Positions 38,170-46,942 of a stretch of 64,000 nucleotides of DNA are shown piece after piece. Source of the DNA: Magnetococcus marinus MC-1. Lineage in GTDB: Bacteria; Pseudomonadota; Magnetococcia; Magnetococcales; Magnetococcaceae. A program made the position numbers and the translations under genes. The notes below the pieces were generated by a model. The model was not told where the DNA came from, did no database searches, and saw nothing but the letters and a program-made list of their open reading frames with translations. Each line of letters starts with the position of its first letter. Position 1 is the stretch's first letter. The stretch is from NCBI RefSeq assembly GCF_000014865.1, contig NC_008576.1:1579501-1643500 (forward strand), written 5' to 3'.

Positions 38170-39087
38170 GTGTACGCACGTTATGATTACAACGCTGGAG
38201 CCAGCATCAGCAACATGCTGTCGGATATTGTTGCGCTGCTGACCGGCACCACCGATAAAGCGACGTTGTCGGCATCCTGCAACCAGGCCTCTACCCAGGT
38301 TATCTCTCAGGTGGCCGCCGGATGGACCCTGCATGATGCCAGCGCCGGAACCAACATGCAGTGTCTGAAGGCCCCGCTGGCGGATGATGCCAGCGCCTTC
38401 AAATATCTGTGTGTGGATCTGAACACCACCGGCTATCTGTTTCCCAAGGTGTATGAAGTATGGGATGCAACGGGTCACGCTGGGACCAATATGGCGAGCA
38501 CCAGTGACAGCACCAGCTACAACCAACGCATCGATACGAGCAATGGGGGGTCGCTTTATATCTGGGCCTCAGCACGGTTTGTCATGTTTGCCAGCCAGAC
38601 GGCAGCAGGGTGGGCCAGTACCATCAAACCTGGTCCATCCGGTATTGTGGAACGAACCCGATACTTGCCCTGGGATACCCCGGCCGCCGGGTGGCCGCCG
38701 TTTCTGTGGTGCAACCTCGGATATGCCATGTATGGCACTTTGGGTTATTCACCCCGACAGATGCAGAAAGACGAGACCCCTGTCACAGGCACATCAGCGT
38801 CACTAACCGCTGGAACGGTCTGTTTCTCAACATTGGCCATGCCTTCGGGCAGTGACCAGAAGGTACCGGATGGTGCCGGTGGTTCCACCATCCCAGCCTG
38901 GCCTTTGATGGGCCACAACGTTAACCATATGCCCCTGATGTACGGTGAGATCTCCTCGCTGTGCGATATCTGGGTGATCCCCGACAATATGGCGGCAACC
39001 CACGATGTGCTCTCCATGGATGGCAAGCAGTACTCGGTGGTGCAGACCAACGGACCCACCGAATCCATGATCATTCGTAAGGGCTGA
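38170..39087 (+). CDS. phage structural protein of the head-tail region (305 aa)
   Basis: Starts at GTG 38170 with AGGAG 8 bases upstream. Rich in Ser/Thr/Gly/Ala and low in charge, as usual for external virion proteins, with YDYNAGASISNMLSDIVALL at the start and repeats of Thr-Gly-Ser patterns later. Many aromatic residues in the last third (SLCDIWVIPDN). Not an enzyme by sequence. Possible tail adhesion or head-fibre component, but I do not recognise the family. Confidence 0.6.
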   Translation: MYARYDYNAGASISNMLSDIVALLTGTTDKATLSASCNQASTQVISQVAAGWTLHDASAGTNMQCLKAPLADDASAFKYLCVDLNTTGYLFPKVYEVWDATGHAGTNMASTSDSTSYNQRIDTSNGGSLYIWASARFVMFASQTAAGWASTIKPGPSGIVERTRYLPWDTPAAGWPPFLWCNLGYAMYGTLGYSPRQMQKDETPVTGTSASLTAGTVCFSTLAMPSGSDQKVPDGAGGSTIPAWPLMGHNVNHMPLMYGEISSLCDIWVIPDNMAATHDVLSMDGKQYSVVQTNGPTESMIIRKG

Positions 39088-39089
39088 TC

Positions 39090-39449
39090 ATGGCTGATCT
39101 GAATGATCCCGGTTTTGCCCTGGAGGGTGCCTATTGGCCTCTCCCATCTGTGGGTGGTGTTCTGGAGCGATACGGCAGCCATGCAACGCTTCTGGACCAG
39201 GCTATCTCCTATATGGGAGGTTATCTGGAGCCAAGGGCAACCTCAAGTATCGCCTATCCGTCAGGTATCCCCCTGATCAGTCTGCTTAACGTACCTATTC
39301 CACCGGCCAGTCATTGTCAGATGTTGACCCAGATCACCCCTGCCTTTCCCCATCGGTTTGGCCCCAACGACTGTTCAGGCGGTGGGACCTCTTCCAGCGC
39401 AGGGGGGTGCCCGCTGATCTCTGTGTTACCGCCGTTGATAAGGATCTGA
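39090..39449 (+). CDS. small phage structural-region protein (119 aa)
   Basis: Begins at ATG 39090, 2 bases after the previous stop. Hydrophobic/Pro-rich and Ser-rich (PSGIPLISLLNVPIPPASHC), with a C-terminus GGTSSSAGGCPLISVLPP. No known family. Next gene starts 1 base after its stop, so all belong to the tail operon. Confidence 0.5.
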   Translation: MADLNDPGFALEGAYWPLPSVGGVLERYGSHATLLDQAISYMGGYLEPRATSSIAYPSGIPLISLLNVPIPPASHCQMLTQITPAFPHRFGPNDCSGGGTSSSAGGCPLISVLPPLIRI

Positions 39450-39450
39450 G

Positions 39451-39855
39451 GTGCAAAATTATTTGCAGGTTGAAGGGCTGATCGTTCAGCGGTTGAAGGA
39501 TCAGCTTGAGGAGATCCGCGTGCTCTCATCCTGGGGCATGCCGGTGATTCATGAAGAGGCAGAGATACCGCCTACGGTGATCATCTTTCTGGAAGAGGAC
39601 AAGCCGGGGCCAATCCAGGGTAATCAGCAGAAGGTTGAGCAGACCTGGCTCTGTCTGGTGGTGGTGCGGGATGCCGAGAGTGATGCCGGGGCACTGATCA
39701 GCCGGGTGATCAACACAGTGGTGGGGTGGACGCCCGATAGAGCAACGTTCAAACCGTTTCAGCGGACACAGTCGGCTTATTCACCAGACTATTCGCCCAA
39801 CGGGATCTTCTACTTCCCGTTGGCCTTTCAAACCTCTTTCATCTTCAAAAACTGA
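39451..39855 (+). CDS. tail terminator-like protein
   Basis: 134 aa from GTG 39451. N-terminal helix (VEGLIVQRLKDQLEEIRVL), then strands (PPTVIIFLEED, TWLCLVVVRDAES) and an end (YSPNGIFYFPLAFQTSFIF). The fold order, length and location upstream of the tail tube gene fit siphovirus tail terminator proteins (lambda gpU and relatives), which cap the finished tail. Sequence similarity is weak. Confidence 0.55.
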   Translation: MQNYLQVEGLIVQRLKDQLEEIRVLSSWGMPVIHEEAEIPPTVIIFLEEDKPGPIQGNQQKVEQTWLCLVVVRDAESDAGALISRVINTVVGWTPDRATFKPFQRTQSAYSPDYSPNGIFYFPLAFQTSFIFKN

Positions 39856-40025
39856 TGCTGCAGTAGCTCAAAAAAGGCATCGCCCCAATCCTTGCGGAAA
39901 TCGGGGCGATGTTTGGGCTTCTGCTGCTTTTTCTTGTTGGGGATCATCTGCTGCGGGATCTGGGTGACCACCCGCGCGATGGCATTTCGCCTCTTGGGCG
40001 GTTCAGGCTTTGGCGTCTTGGCCAT
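39828..40025 (-). CDS. small basic protein (65 aa), antisense to the tail-terminator end
   Basis: ATG 40025 has AGGAGA 6 bases upstream. The protein is Lys/Arg/Pro-rich (MAKTPKPEPPKRRNAIARVV, then NKKKQQKPKHRPDFRKDW). The last 28 bases overlap the tail-terminator gene on the opposite strand. The good start site makes it likely to be expressed; it could be a nucleic-acid-binding moron gene. Not related to anything I know. Confidence 0.5.
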   Translation of the reverse strand: MAKTPKPEPPKRRNAIARVVTQIPQQMIPNKKKQQKPKHRPDFRKDWGDAFFELLQHQFLKMKEV

Positions 40026-40090
40026 GGTCTTTCTCCTATGAATATGTGGAATGGCTCCTATGGCCACCACAATACACAAAGGTTGGAAAA

Positions 40091-40831
40091 ATGAGCAAAA
40101 AAACGCACACACTCATCGGCGGCGGCGAATGCTTCATCGGCCCCTTTGGTGGCGGCGCAGGCATGCGCTTTTTGGGCGAAGCTTCCAAAGTCGAACTCAG
40201 TTTCAGTGAGGAGAAGAAAACTCTCAAAAACTACTCCACTCCCGGTGGTGGCACCGCCGACACCGTTTCTCTGATCACCGATGTGCAGCTTGTAATCACC
40301 GCCCACGGCTTTGATACCGAATCCCTGGCCATGGCCACCTTTGGTGAGTCTGGGTCTGTTACGGGCGGTACCGTTACGGATGAATCCCATGTGGCCTATC
40401 GAGGTGGATACCTCCGTGCCAAGGAAGGGGTGGATCTCTCAGCTGTCTCCCTCACCAACAGCGGCACACCCCTGGTGGAAGGTACCGATTATGAGGTCAA
40501 AGGGGGTGGTGTGCGCATTTTGGATAATGCCACCAACGTGGTGGATGGGGATACGGTGCTCATGACCTACACCCATGCATCCTCCGCCAGTGTGGAAGCG
40601 ATCCTCAATGCCGGTAAGGAGTACGTCATGAGTTTTGACGGCTTCAACCAAGCCTTCGACGGCAAGCCGGTGGTGCTGGATGTCTACCGGGTGAAAAACA
40701 CCCCATCCTCCCTGGGACTGGTTACCGACGACTTTGGCAGCATTGAATTTACGTTCGACGTCCTCAAAGACGACGGCAAAACCGGTGCGGGTGTCTCCCA
40801 ATTCTTCAAACTGATGCAGATTGAGGGGTAA
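40091..40831 (+). CDS. major tail tube protein
   Basis: 246 aa from ATG 40091. Tail-tube-like pattern: a Gly-rich start (GGGECFIGPFGGGAGMRFLG), strands with SFSEEKKTLKNYSTPGGGTA, and an Ig-like C-terminal extension (GAGVSQFFKLMQIEG). Sited between the tail terminator and the tail assembly chaperone genes, as in lambda (V, G, T, H order). The length agrees with tube proteins carrying an extra Ig domain. Confidence 0.78.
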   Translation: MSKKTHTLIGGGECFIGPFGGGAGMRFLGEASKVELSFSEEKKTLKNYSTPGGGTADTVSLITDVQLVITAHGFDTESLAMATFGESGSVTGGTVTDESHVAYRGGYLRAKEGVDLSAVSLTNSGTPLVEGTDYEVKGGGVRILDNATNVVDGDTVLMTYTHASSASVEAILNAGKEYVMSFDGFNQAFDGKPVVLDVYRVKNTPSSLGLVTDDFGSIEFTFDVLKDDGKTGAGVSQFFKLMQIEG

Positions 40832-40836
40832 GTACC

Positions 40837-41229
40837 TTGGGACGTCTGATTGCCAAAACAGCGGGTGATCTCGCCTACCATGTGCGGAAGTTTATAGTGG
40901 GTGAGATTTACCAATTTTTTAACAAAGCAGTGGATGCCCAGGCCACAGAGCCCGACTGGGTAGGTAACGTGCTATTTGAAGAGGTCACCATCCAAGATAT
41001 TCGCACCTTTACCGATCTGACCACAGAGCAGATCCATGCGATGGAACCAGAGGTGTTGGAGACCATCATCGCGGCGATCAAGGAGGAGAACCCCCATTTT
41101 TTCGCCGCCTGCCAGCGTCTGGAGGAGGCCGGGAAGCGGCTGAACCAGATGCTGACGACCTCCAACGAAGGGTCGGACAGTTCAAGCGGGCCATCTTCAC
41201 CCTCATCAAACTCGGACACCCCGGTGTGA
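40837..41229 (+). CDS. tail assembly chaperone (lambda gpG-like), zero-frame product
   Basis: 130 aa from TTG 40837 with GAGGGG upstream; no ATG gives this frame. The first 90 residues (FNKAVDAQATEPDWVGNVLF, then TDLTTEQIHAMEPEVLETII) are helical and acidic. The C-terminal 25 residues are a Ser-rich disordered tail. It lies between tube and tape-measure genes, the expected place of gpG. The frame continues in -1 after the slippery site at 41097-41103, see next feature. Confidence 0.75.
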   Translation: MGRLIAKTAGDLAYHVRKFIVGEIYQFFNKAVDAQATEPDWVGNVLFEEVTIQDIRTFTDLTTEQIHAMEPEVLETIIAAIKEENPHFFAACQRLEEAGKRLNQMLTTSNEGSDSSSGPSSPSSNSDTPV

Positions 41230-41297
41230 TGGATTACACCTGGGAGATGTTCCTGGATGCACTCTCCTTCGAAAACAGCCTTAACGAGAAGCCGTAA
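40837..41297 (+). CDS. tail assembly chaperone frameshift product (gpGT-like), -1 shift at 41097-41103
   Basis: The heptamer T TTT TTC in the zero frame at 41097-41103 is a canonical X XXY YYZ -1 site. The -1 frame stays open from there to TAA 41295-41297 and codes for a chaperone-like end (FKRAIFTLIKLGHPG, then MDYTWEMFLDALSFENS), which the zero frame lacks. Possible stimulatory pairing downstream: GCCGC 41104-41108 with GCGGC 41136-41140 and the small hairpin CCAG-CGT-CTGG at 41112-41122. The fusion would have about 153 residues. Lambda G and GT are made the same way. Confidence 0.7.
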
Positions 41298-41612
41298 TTA
41301 CTGAGGAACCAGCTTGATCTCCAACTTACAGCCAACCGCTTTGGCATATTTACGCAGAGTGGCAATAGATGGAGAGTGTTTATGATCGCCCAGGGAAGAT
41401 TCCAGACGGGATACGGCACTTTTGGTGGTGCCCATTCGTTTGGCAATCTCTTCCTGGGTAAGCCCTGCTTCCTTGCGGGCCGACAGGAAGGTTCGTAAAG
41501 CCTGGAACTCATCTTCCAAAGCATCATAGGCCTCACTAAAGCCCGGCTTCAGTCGGGCGTGGGTTAACTCGTCCTTAATATTGAGGGGAAGAGGGTTGTA
41601 GCCATCAGCCAT
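41298..41612 (-). CDS. XRE-type antitoxin (HigA-like)
   Basis: 104 aa. A helix-turn-helix lies near residues 45-80 (RKEAGLTQEEIAKRMGTTKS, then AVSRLESS), and the N-terminus (LTHARLKPGFSEAYDALEDE) contacts the toxin in such proteins. It follows the toxin gene on the minus strand with an 8-base overlap, the toxin-first HigBA order. It is inserted between the tail chaperone and tape-measure genes, ending flush against the chaperone frameshift product. Confidence 0.8.
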   Translation of the reverse strand: MADGYNPLPLNIKDELTHARLKPGFSEAYDALEDEFQALRTFLSARKEAGLTQEEIAKRMGTTKSAVSRLESSLGDHKHSPSIATLRKYAKAVGCKLEIKLVPQ

Positions 41613-41931
41613 TTTTCACCTCCTTGAGACGTTTCTGCGCAGTACGCAGCTCTTTCGCAGGGGTCTCTTGGGTTTTCTTGATAAACGAGTGCAGGATCAC
41701 AATGGTCTGCCCTTTGACCGTGCAGTAAAACGCTCGACCAATGCCCTCTGACCCTTTGCAGCGCAATTCAAACAATCCTTTTCCCATGGCACGGGAATGG
41801 GGCATGCGCAGGTCCATGCCGAACTCCTCCAGCAGTTGGACCAAGCGAAGAAAATCAGCGTGAATACCAACAGGCCAGGAGCGGATCTCCTGCTGCACGT
41901 TCACATTGTAAAAAGTGATCGACCATTTCAT
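41605..41931 (-). CDS. HigB/Gp49-like toxin
   Basis: 108 aa. The pattern FLRLVQLLEEFGMDLRMPHS, then GLFELRCKGSEGIGRAFYC and ILHSFIKKTQETPAKELRTA is that of the Gp49-like/HigB RelE-superfamily mRNA interferases (ELR..., and F.KKTQKTP). First gene of the minus-strand pair, so it carries the promoter, likely in the gap 41932-41977. Stability module in a late operon. Confidence 0.82.
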   Translation of the reverse strand: MKWSITFYNVNVQQEIRSWPVGIHADFLRLVQLLEEFGMDLRMPHSRAMGKGLFELRCKGSEGIGRAFYCTVKGQTIVILHSFIKKTQETPAKELRTAQKRLKEVKNG

Positions 41932-41977
41932 CCCTAAAAGTTAGCATATTTGATAACTTTAACCAACAGGAATCCTG

Positions 41978-44900
41978 ATGGCCAGAACCACGGCGGCGCT
42001 TGAGTTTGTCATTAGGGCAAATGACGATGAACTGCGTTCTGCTGTCACCCGCATGCAGAGCGACTTTCGCCAGGGCGTGCAATCCATGGCCTCCGCTGCT
42101 CAGACTCAGGCGCAGCGTATCAATGGGGCACTATCGGACATCGATGCTTTCCGCAATCTAAAGCGACAAATCAGGGAGAGTGAAGATCAATGGCAGGCGG
42201 CCACCCGTGAGGTGGCCCATCTCGCGGTGCAGATGCGGGAGACCGAAACACCCACCCGCGCCATGACCCGCGCCTTTGAGCAGGCCAAGCGCAATGCCCG
42301 TTCTCTGAAGGATCAGGTAGAGGCTCAGCGGGAATCCCTTCATGGCCTGCGGGGTAACCTGCGTCAGGCCGGGATCGATACGACCCGCCTCAGTGAAAGC
42401 CAGGAGCGGCTCCAGCGGGATCTGCGCGCCTCTACCCGTGAGGTGCAGGCTCAAAGTCGCGTGAACCGTGCCTTTGCCACCATCGGCGTCCGATCCATGC
42501 GCGAGGTAGAGGACGAAGTCCAGAGGCTAGAGAATGCCTATCGGGAACTGGCCCGCTCCGGTCGGGTTTCTGCGGCGGATCTCAACCGTGCTCATCAGCA
42601 GATGCAGAGCCGGGTGCGTACCCTGCGTGGTGAAATGCAGGGCTTAAACGGTGCCATGACCGGAATGGCGGGTACTGTGCGCAATCTGGCAGCAGCGTAT
42701 GCCGGGTTTGAATCCATTCGTGCGGCATCCAACTTTATCAAAGACTCCATCCTTACCTATGCCGCCTTTGACGACACCATGAGGCAGGTGGCGGCTACAT
42801 CTGGCGCGACATCAGAAGAGCTGACCCAACTGACCGAGTTGGCCAAGGAGATGGGAGCCTCTACCCGATTCAGCGCCACTCAGGCAGCGGGTGGTCTCAA
42901 AGCCATGTCCCTGGCGGGGCTCTCGGCATCCCAACAGCTGCAAGCCCTACCAAAAGTTCTGGAGTTGGCTGCAGCCGGTTCGGTGAATCTGGAAACCGCA
43001 GCAGGCATCGCCACCGCCTCTATGGCCCAGTTTGGGTTGCAGGCCCGTGATCTGGGCAATGTAAACGACATCCTGGTCACCGCCTTCACCAACTCCGCCA
43101 CCAACATTCAGGATCTAGGTCTTGCTCTACAGTACGCAGGACCTGTGGCGAAGGCCGCTGGAAACAGCTTTGAAGAGACCGCCACCGTGCTGGCCTTGCT
43201 GGCCAAGAACGGCTTCTCTGGGGAAAAAGCGGGTACCGCGCTGCGTAGCGCCTATGCCCGTCTGCTGGCCCCGGTGGATAAAGCCCAAGAGGCCATCAAC
43301 CGTATGGGCCTTCAGACCCGTGATGCCACTGGCCAACTGCTGCCCATGACGCAAGTGCTGCGCAACCTGAGGGCAAGCGGGGCCGATGCCGCCGACATGA
43401 TCCAGATCTTTGGGGTGGAAGCTGCGCCTGCGTTAACCGCTGCCGTAGGCATGTCCTCCCAGGCCTTTGAGGCGTTGGTATCCAAGTTTGAACAGGTGGG
43501 CGGTGTCGCCGGGCGTGTGGCCACAGAGATGGAAGCGGGCATGGGCGGATCCATCCGTTCCCTGGAGTCCGCCTGGGAGGGGGTGAAGATTGCGGTTGGT
43601 GAGGCCATCGACAAGCACAGCAGCCTTAATTTTCAAGAGCTCACCGCCGCCATCAATGAAAACAAGGATGCCATCGTCGAGTTGGCTCTGGCTGGTGTGG
43701 ATCTGGCTGCCATGTTGGGCCGTGTGGCTCTGATGGTGGGTGAGTTCATCCTGGCGTGGAAAGAGGTCATCGGCGTGCTGGGTGGGGCGTATCTGGCCAT
43801 CAAAACCCTGCGTGTGGCCATGGCAGCACTCACAGCACTTCAGACCGCTCAGTGGTTTCTAACCGTTACCCGTGCTGCCTCTGGCTTGGTAGCCGTGGTA
43901 GGCGCTCAGGGATTGGTTGGCGCATTGGCGCTGGTCCGCACCCGTCTGCTTTCTCTTATCTCAATCAATCTGGCCGGGTTCTTTATCCGGGGTGCTGCCG
44001 CTGTTGGAAGCCTGCTCGCCGTGCTCACAGGCCCTGTTGGGCTTATAGCTGGGGCGACGGCGGCTGTGGGCGCACTAGGCTACATGGCTTACTCCTGGTT
44101 GAAAACCAAGGATGCCCAGGATGAGGCGGCGGAATCCGGCAAGGCAGCGGTTGAGACCCAAGAGCAGTTGGCTGCCCGCCTGAAGCAGACCGGGCAGCAA
44201 CTGGGGATCAACATTCCCGACCTGGAGACCTTCAACCGTCTACAGCGGGAAGGCACCATCATTGCCGACAAAAGCACCGGGGGTTGGCGACTGGCCGCAA
44301 AGGCCGCTTCCGATGCCATTCAGACTCAACGTCGCGCGGCCCAAGAAGCCGCCAACCAGCTTTCAAATCTTACCCGCCAGCGGACATCTGCCCAGCGCAA
44401 ACTGGCGGATCTTGAACGACAACTGGCCGAAGAGCAGAAGCGCCAGGCCCGTGAGGTACTCACCGAGAAGATCCGTACTGCTGAACAGTCCGTTCAGGCC
44501 ACGGAACGCGCCCTGCAACAGAGCCTGACTGCCGAGAAACGACTGGCCGATCAGATCCAGGGCATCGAAGAGAAAAAGCGCAACGCCCGTATCTCCACCG
44601 AGGATAAGGTGCGCTCGCTGTTGGAACGCAACATGTCCGACCGGGAGAAAGAGACCTCCCGCGCCGCCGCAGCCTCCCAAAAGTTGGCTGAGGCCCAACA
44701 GCTGCTCTCAAAAACAACCCTTTCCGAGCAGGACATCAAGTGGGCCGAATCCCTGGCCCGAGGGGCTCAGGATGCCTTCTCCAGTTTGAATGATACCTCC
44801 ACCGCCATCCGGGGTGTGCAGGACGCCGGGGATGTACTGGATCAACTCTATCAGCGCCAGGAAGAGAGTGCACGAAAGGCGCTCTCTACCCAGAAAGATC

Positions 44901-45529
44901 AGACCACATCTCTTACCGAGCAGTTGGAAACAGCACGTGGCCAGGTGGATCTGCTCAAACAGGCTATGGAAGCCCTTCCTGACCGGGTCACCAAATCAGT
45001 CGAGCTTCAGGCTCAGGTTGAGCAAGCCCAGTCCGCACTCTCAGCCATCGAAAAGCAGATGGCGGCACTGAAGGATAAAACCGTCACCATCACCATGAAA
45101 ACCATCGAGGCCAAGCAGTCGGGAGGTATGATCGGTCTAAATCGTGGTGGTCGTCTTCCCGGCTATGGGGGTGGTGACCGCATCCATGCCTTGCTTGAAG
45201 CCGGTGAGATCGTGATCCGCAAAGAGCGCTCCAGGATCTTCAAGGATCTGCTGCTGACCATCAACTCCGCGCCCATGGAGACCGTGAAGCGTATCCTGCC
45301 CAACCTGCCCAGGTTTCAAACCGGGGGGATGGTGGGGTTGCCGGAGATCCCAGCGCTTCCTCAGCTTTCCTTTGCAGGGGCCGGTGGTTCTGGACAGCCC
45401 CCAGTAGAGGGGATCGTTCAGCTTGATCTGACCATGAACGGCAGGCCAGCGGCCTCCATCACCAGCCCCCGGCAGCAGGTGCGGCAACTGGTAGATGCCC
45501 TCAAGGAATTACAGCGCGGTACCTTCTGA
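41978..45529 (+). CDS. tail tape measure protein (TP901 core)
   Basis: 1183 aa. Long coiled-coil N-terminal third (QRINGALSDIDAFRNLKRQI and similar), then the TP901 core with FDDTMRQVAATSGATSEELT and TQAAGGLKAMSLAGLSASQQ (residues about 260-330). Hydrophobic helices follow near 600-700 (VGAQGLVGALALVRTRLL), and another coiled coil near 790-1040. Sets the tail length by its own length: about 180 nm expected by 0.15 nm per residue. A Gly-rich C-terminal segment (MIGLNRGGRLPGYGGGDRIH) resembles peptidoglycan/hub contacts. Preceded by the minus-strand toxin pair. Confidence 0.93.
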   Translation: MARTTAALEFVIRANDDELRSAVTRMQSDFRQGVQSMASAAQTQAQRINGALSDIDAFRNLKRQIRESEDQWQAATREVAHLAVQMRETETPTRAMTRAFEQAKRNARSLKDQVEAQRESLHGLRGNLRQAGIDTTRLSESQERLQRDLRASTREVQAQSRVNRAFATIGVRSMREVEDEVQRLENAYRELARSGRVSAADLNRAHQQMQSRVRTLRGEMQGLNGAMTGMAGTVRNLAAAYAGFESIRAASNFIKDSILTYAAFDDTMRQVAATSGATSEELTQLTELAKEMGASTRFSATQAAGGLKAMSLAGLSASQQLQALPKVLELAAAGSVNLETAAGIATASMAQFGLQARDLGNVNDILVTAFTNSATNIQDLGLALQYAGPVAKAAGNSFEETATVLALLAKNGFSGEKAGTALRSAYARLLAPVDKAQEAINRMGLQTRDATGQLLPMTQVLRNLRASGADAADMIQIFGVEAAPALTAAVGMSSQAFEALVSKFEQVGGVAGRVATEMEAGMGGSIRSLESAWEGVKIAVGEAIDKHSSLNFQELTAAINENKDAIVELALAGVDLAAMLGRVALMVGEFILAWKEVIGVLGGAYLAIKTLRVAMAALTALQTAQWFLTVTRAASGLVAVVGAQGLVGALALVRTRLLSLISINLAGFFIRGAAAVGSLLAVLTGPVGLIAGATAAVGALGYMAYSWLKTKDAQDEAAESGKAAVETQEQLAARLKQTGQQLGINIPDLETFNRLQREGTIIADKSTGGWRLAAKAASDAIQTQRRAAQEAANQLSNLTRQRTSAQRKLADLERQLAEEQKRQAREVLTEKIRTAEQSVQATERALQQSLTAEKRLADQIQGIEEKKRNARISTEDKVRSLLERNMSDREKETSRAAAASQKLAEAQQLLSKTTLSEQDIKWAESLARGAQDAFSSLNDTSTAIRGVQDAGDVLDQLYQRQEESARKALSTQKDQTTSLTEQLETARGQVDLLKQAMEALPDRVTKSVELQAQVEQAQSALSAIEKQMAALKDKTVTITMKTIEAKQSGGMIGLNRGGRLPGYGGGDRIHALLEAGEIVIRKERSRIFKDLLLTINSAPMETVKRILPNLPRFQTGGMVGLPEIPALPQLSFAGAGGSGQPPVEGIVQLDLTMNGRPAASITSPRQQVRQLVDALKELQRGTF

Positions 45530-45536
45530 TATCCCG

Positions 45537-45902
45537 ATGAAACAACTTGGTGATTTAACTCTACCTGAGTCGATCCAGTGGACCGACCGTCGGGCGTGGT
45601 CTCCTGTGGCCATGGAGACAGCCCGCACCCTGGGGGGCACCCCTGTGCTTTGGTCCCAACCCCTGATCAAGGGCAGGCCCATCACCCTGGAGGCCGCAGA
45701 TGGGGTGACCTGGCTGGATCAATCCACCGTGATGGCCATTGAGGCCATGGCTGCCCAATCCGGAGTGGTTTTCCCGCTTATCTGGGGGGCAGAGAGCTAT
45801 CAGGTAATGTTCCGCCATCACGAACCTCCGGCCATCCAGTTTCAACCCATCTGGCCGCACCATGATCTCTACACCGGTACCATCAAACTCTTTGAGGTGT
45901 AA
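45537..45902 (+). CDS. minor tail-tip protein (121 aa)
   Basis: Starts at ATG 45537, 7 bases after the tape measure stop. Beta-rich (WSQPLIKGRPITLEAADGVT, then YQVMFRHHEPPAIQFQPIWP, ending TIKLFEV). Small proteins of this pattern follow the tape measure gene in several siphoviruses and lie at the tail tip. No firm family assignment. Confidence 0.6.
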   Translation: MKQLGDLTLPESIQWTDRRAWSPVAMETARTLGGTPVLWSQPLIKGRPITLEAADGVTWLDQSTVMAIEAMAAQSGVVFPLIWGAESYQVMFRHHEPPAIQFQPIWPHHDLYTGTIKLFEV

Positions 45903-45907
45903 GCACA

Positions 45908-46942
45908 ATGCCCATACAGACTTCAGAACTTCGCTTCTACAAATCCACCACCGTCAGCGATACCACCAGCAATGGGGGCCGCATCTCCGCCAGTGAGATC
46001 GCCGATGGGGTGAAGAACAATGTCTGGCCCGACGTGCCACAAGGGGAACGACTGGCCGGATCCACCAAATACCGCAAGGTGTTCTTCAAAGTCGCCAATG
46101 ATGCGGATATCAAGCTGATTGACCCGCGCATCTATGTGGAGACCGCAACTCCAGGGGATGATCGCATTCTGATCTTTCCCGGCACCCAAACCGATACCCA
46201 GGGGGCGCTCACCGGATCAGAGCGGCTCTATGGGTCAGGAAGGCTGGATGCTAGCACCTCCATCGGGGTCACCAGTATCGATGTCAACACCGAGTCGGCC
46301 ACCGATGCCATCTTCCAGAACGGGGACTTGATCCGCATCTCCGATCAGGACCATGTGGATGATGTCTCCGGTAACGTCGAGTTTATCCGTCTGGCCAGCA
46401 GTGGTGGGGTGACCTGGAATGGGGATAAAGCCACGCTGACCTTTGAGGCCGGACAGAGCTTGCAGAGCGCCTATGCCTCCAGCAATACCCGCGTTGCTTC
46501 AGTCATTGAGCCCGAGGATATCGAGGCAACCTGGGGTAGCTGGACCGGATCCACCGTTGCGGGTACATACGACGGATCCGGTCCAACGATAGCGCCCACC
46601 AATATTATACCGATTCTCGATTCAATCGGCAGCATTGAACAGACCTGGACCCTGACCTTCAGCGATGCCAACAGCTTTAGCTGCGTGGGGGATATGCTGG
46701 GTAGTGTGGGCAGCGGCTCCCTCTCTGGGGGTGATTTTGCCCCCAATAACCCTGATTTCAGCCGTCCCTATTTCACCCTGCCTGTGGCGGGATGGGGCGG
46801 GGCTTGGTCCAGTGGGGAAACCATCACCTTCAAAACCCATCCCGCAGCCGTGCCCATCTGGTGGAAACGTATTGTTCCCGCTGGGGCCAATAGTCTTTCA
46901 GCGGACAAGGTCGTCGTCGCCATTACAGGTGAGAGTGCTTGA
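45908..46942 (+). CDS. tail-tip structural protein (344 aa)
   Basis: Ser/Thr/Gly/Asp-rich with many beta strands (STTVSDTTSNGGRISASEIA, then VAGWGGAWSSGETITFKTHP). No catalytic motif. It couples by 1 base to the next gene (TGATG). It resembles the uncharacterised tail-tip proteins found after tape measure genes in marine and alphaproteobacterial phages. Role in distal tail assembly inferred from position. Confidence 0.6.
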   Translation: MPIQTSELRFYKSTTVSDTTSNGGRISASEIADGVKNNVWPDVPQGERLAGSTKYRKVFFKVANDADIKLIDPRIYVETATPGDDRILIFPGTQTDTQGALTGSERLYGSGRLDASTSIGVTSIDVNTESATDAIFQNGDLIRISDQDHVDDVSGNVEFIRLASSGGVTWNGDKATLTFEAGQSLQSAYASSNTRVASVIEPEDIEATWGSWTGSTVAGTYDGSGPTIAPTNIIPILDSIGSIEQTWTLTFSDANSFSCVGDMLGSVGSGSLSGGDFAPNNPDFSRPYFTLPVAGWGGAWSSGETITFKTHPAAVPIWWKRIVPAGANSLSADKVVVAITGESA

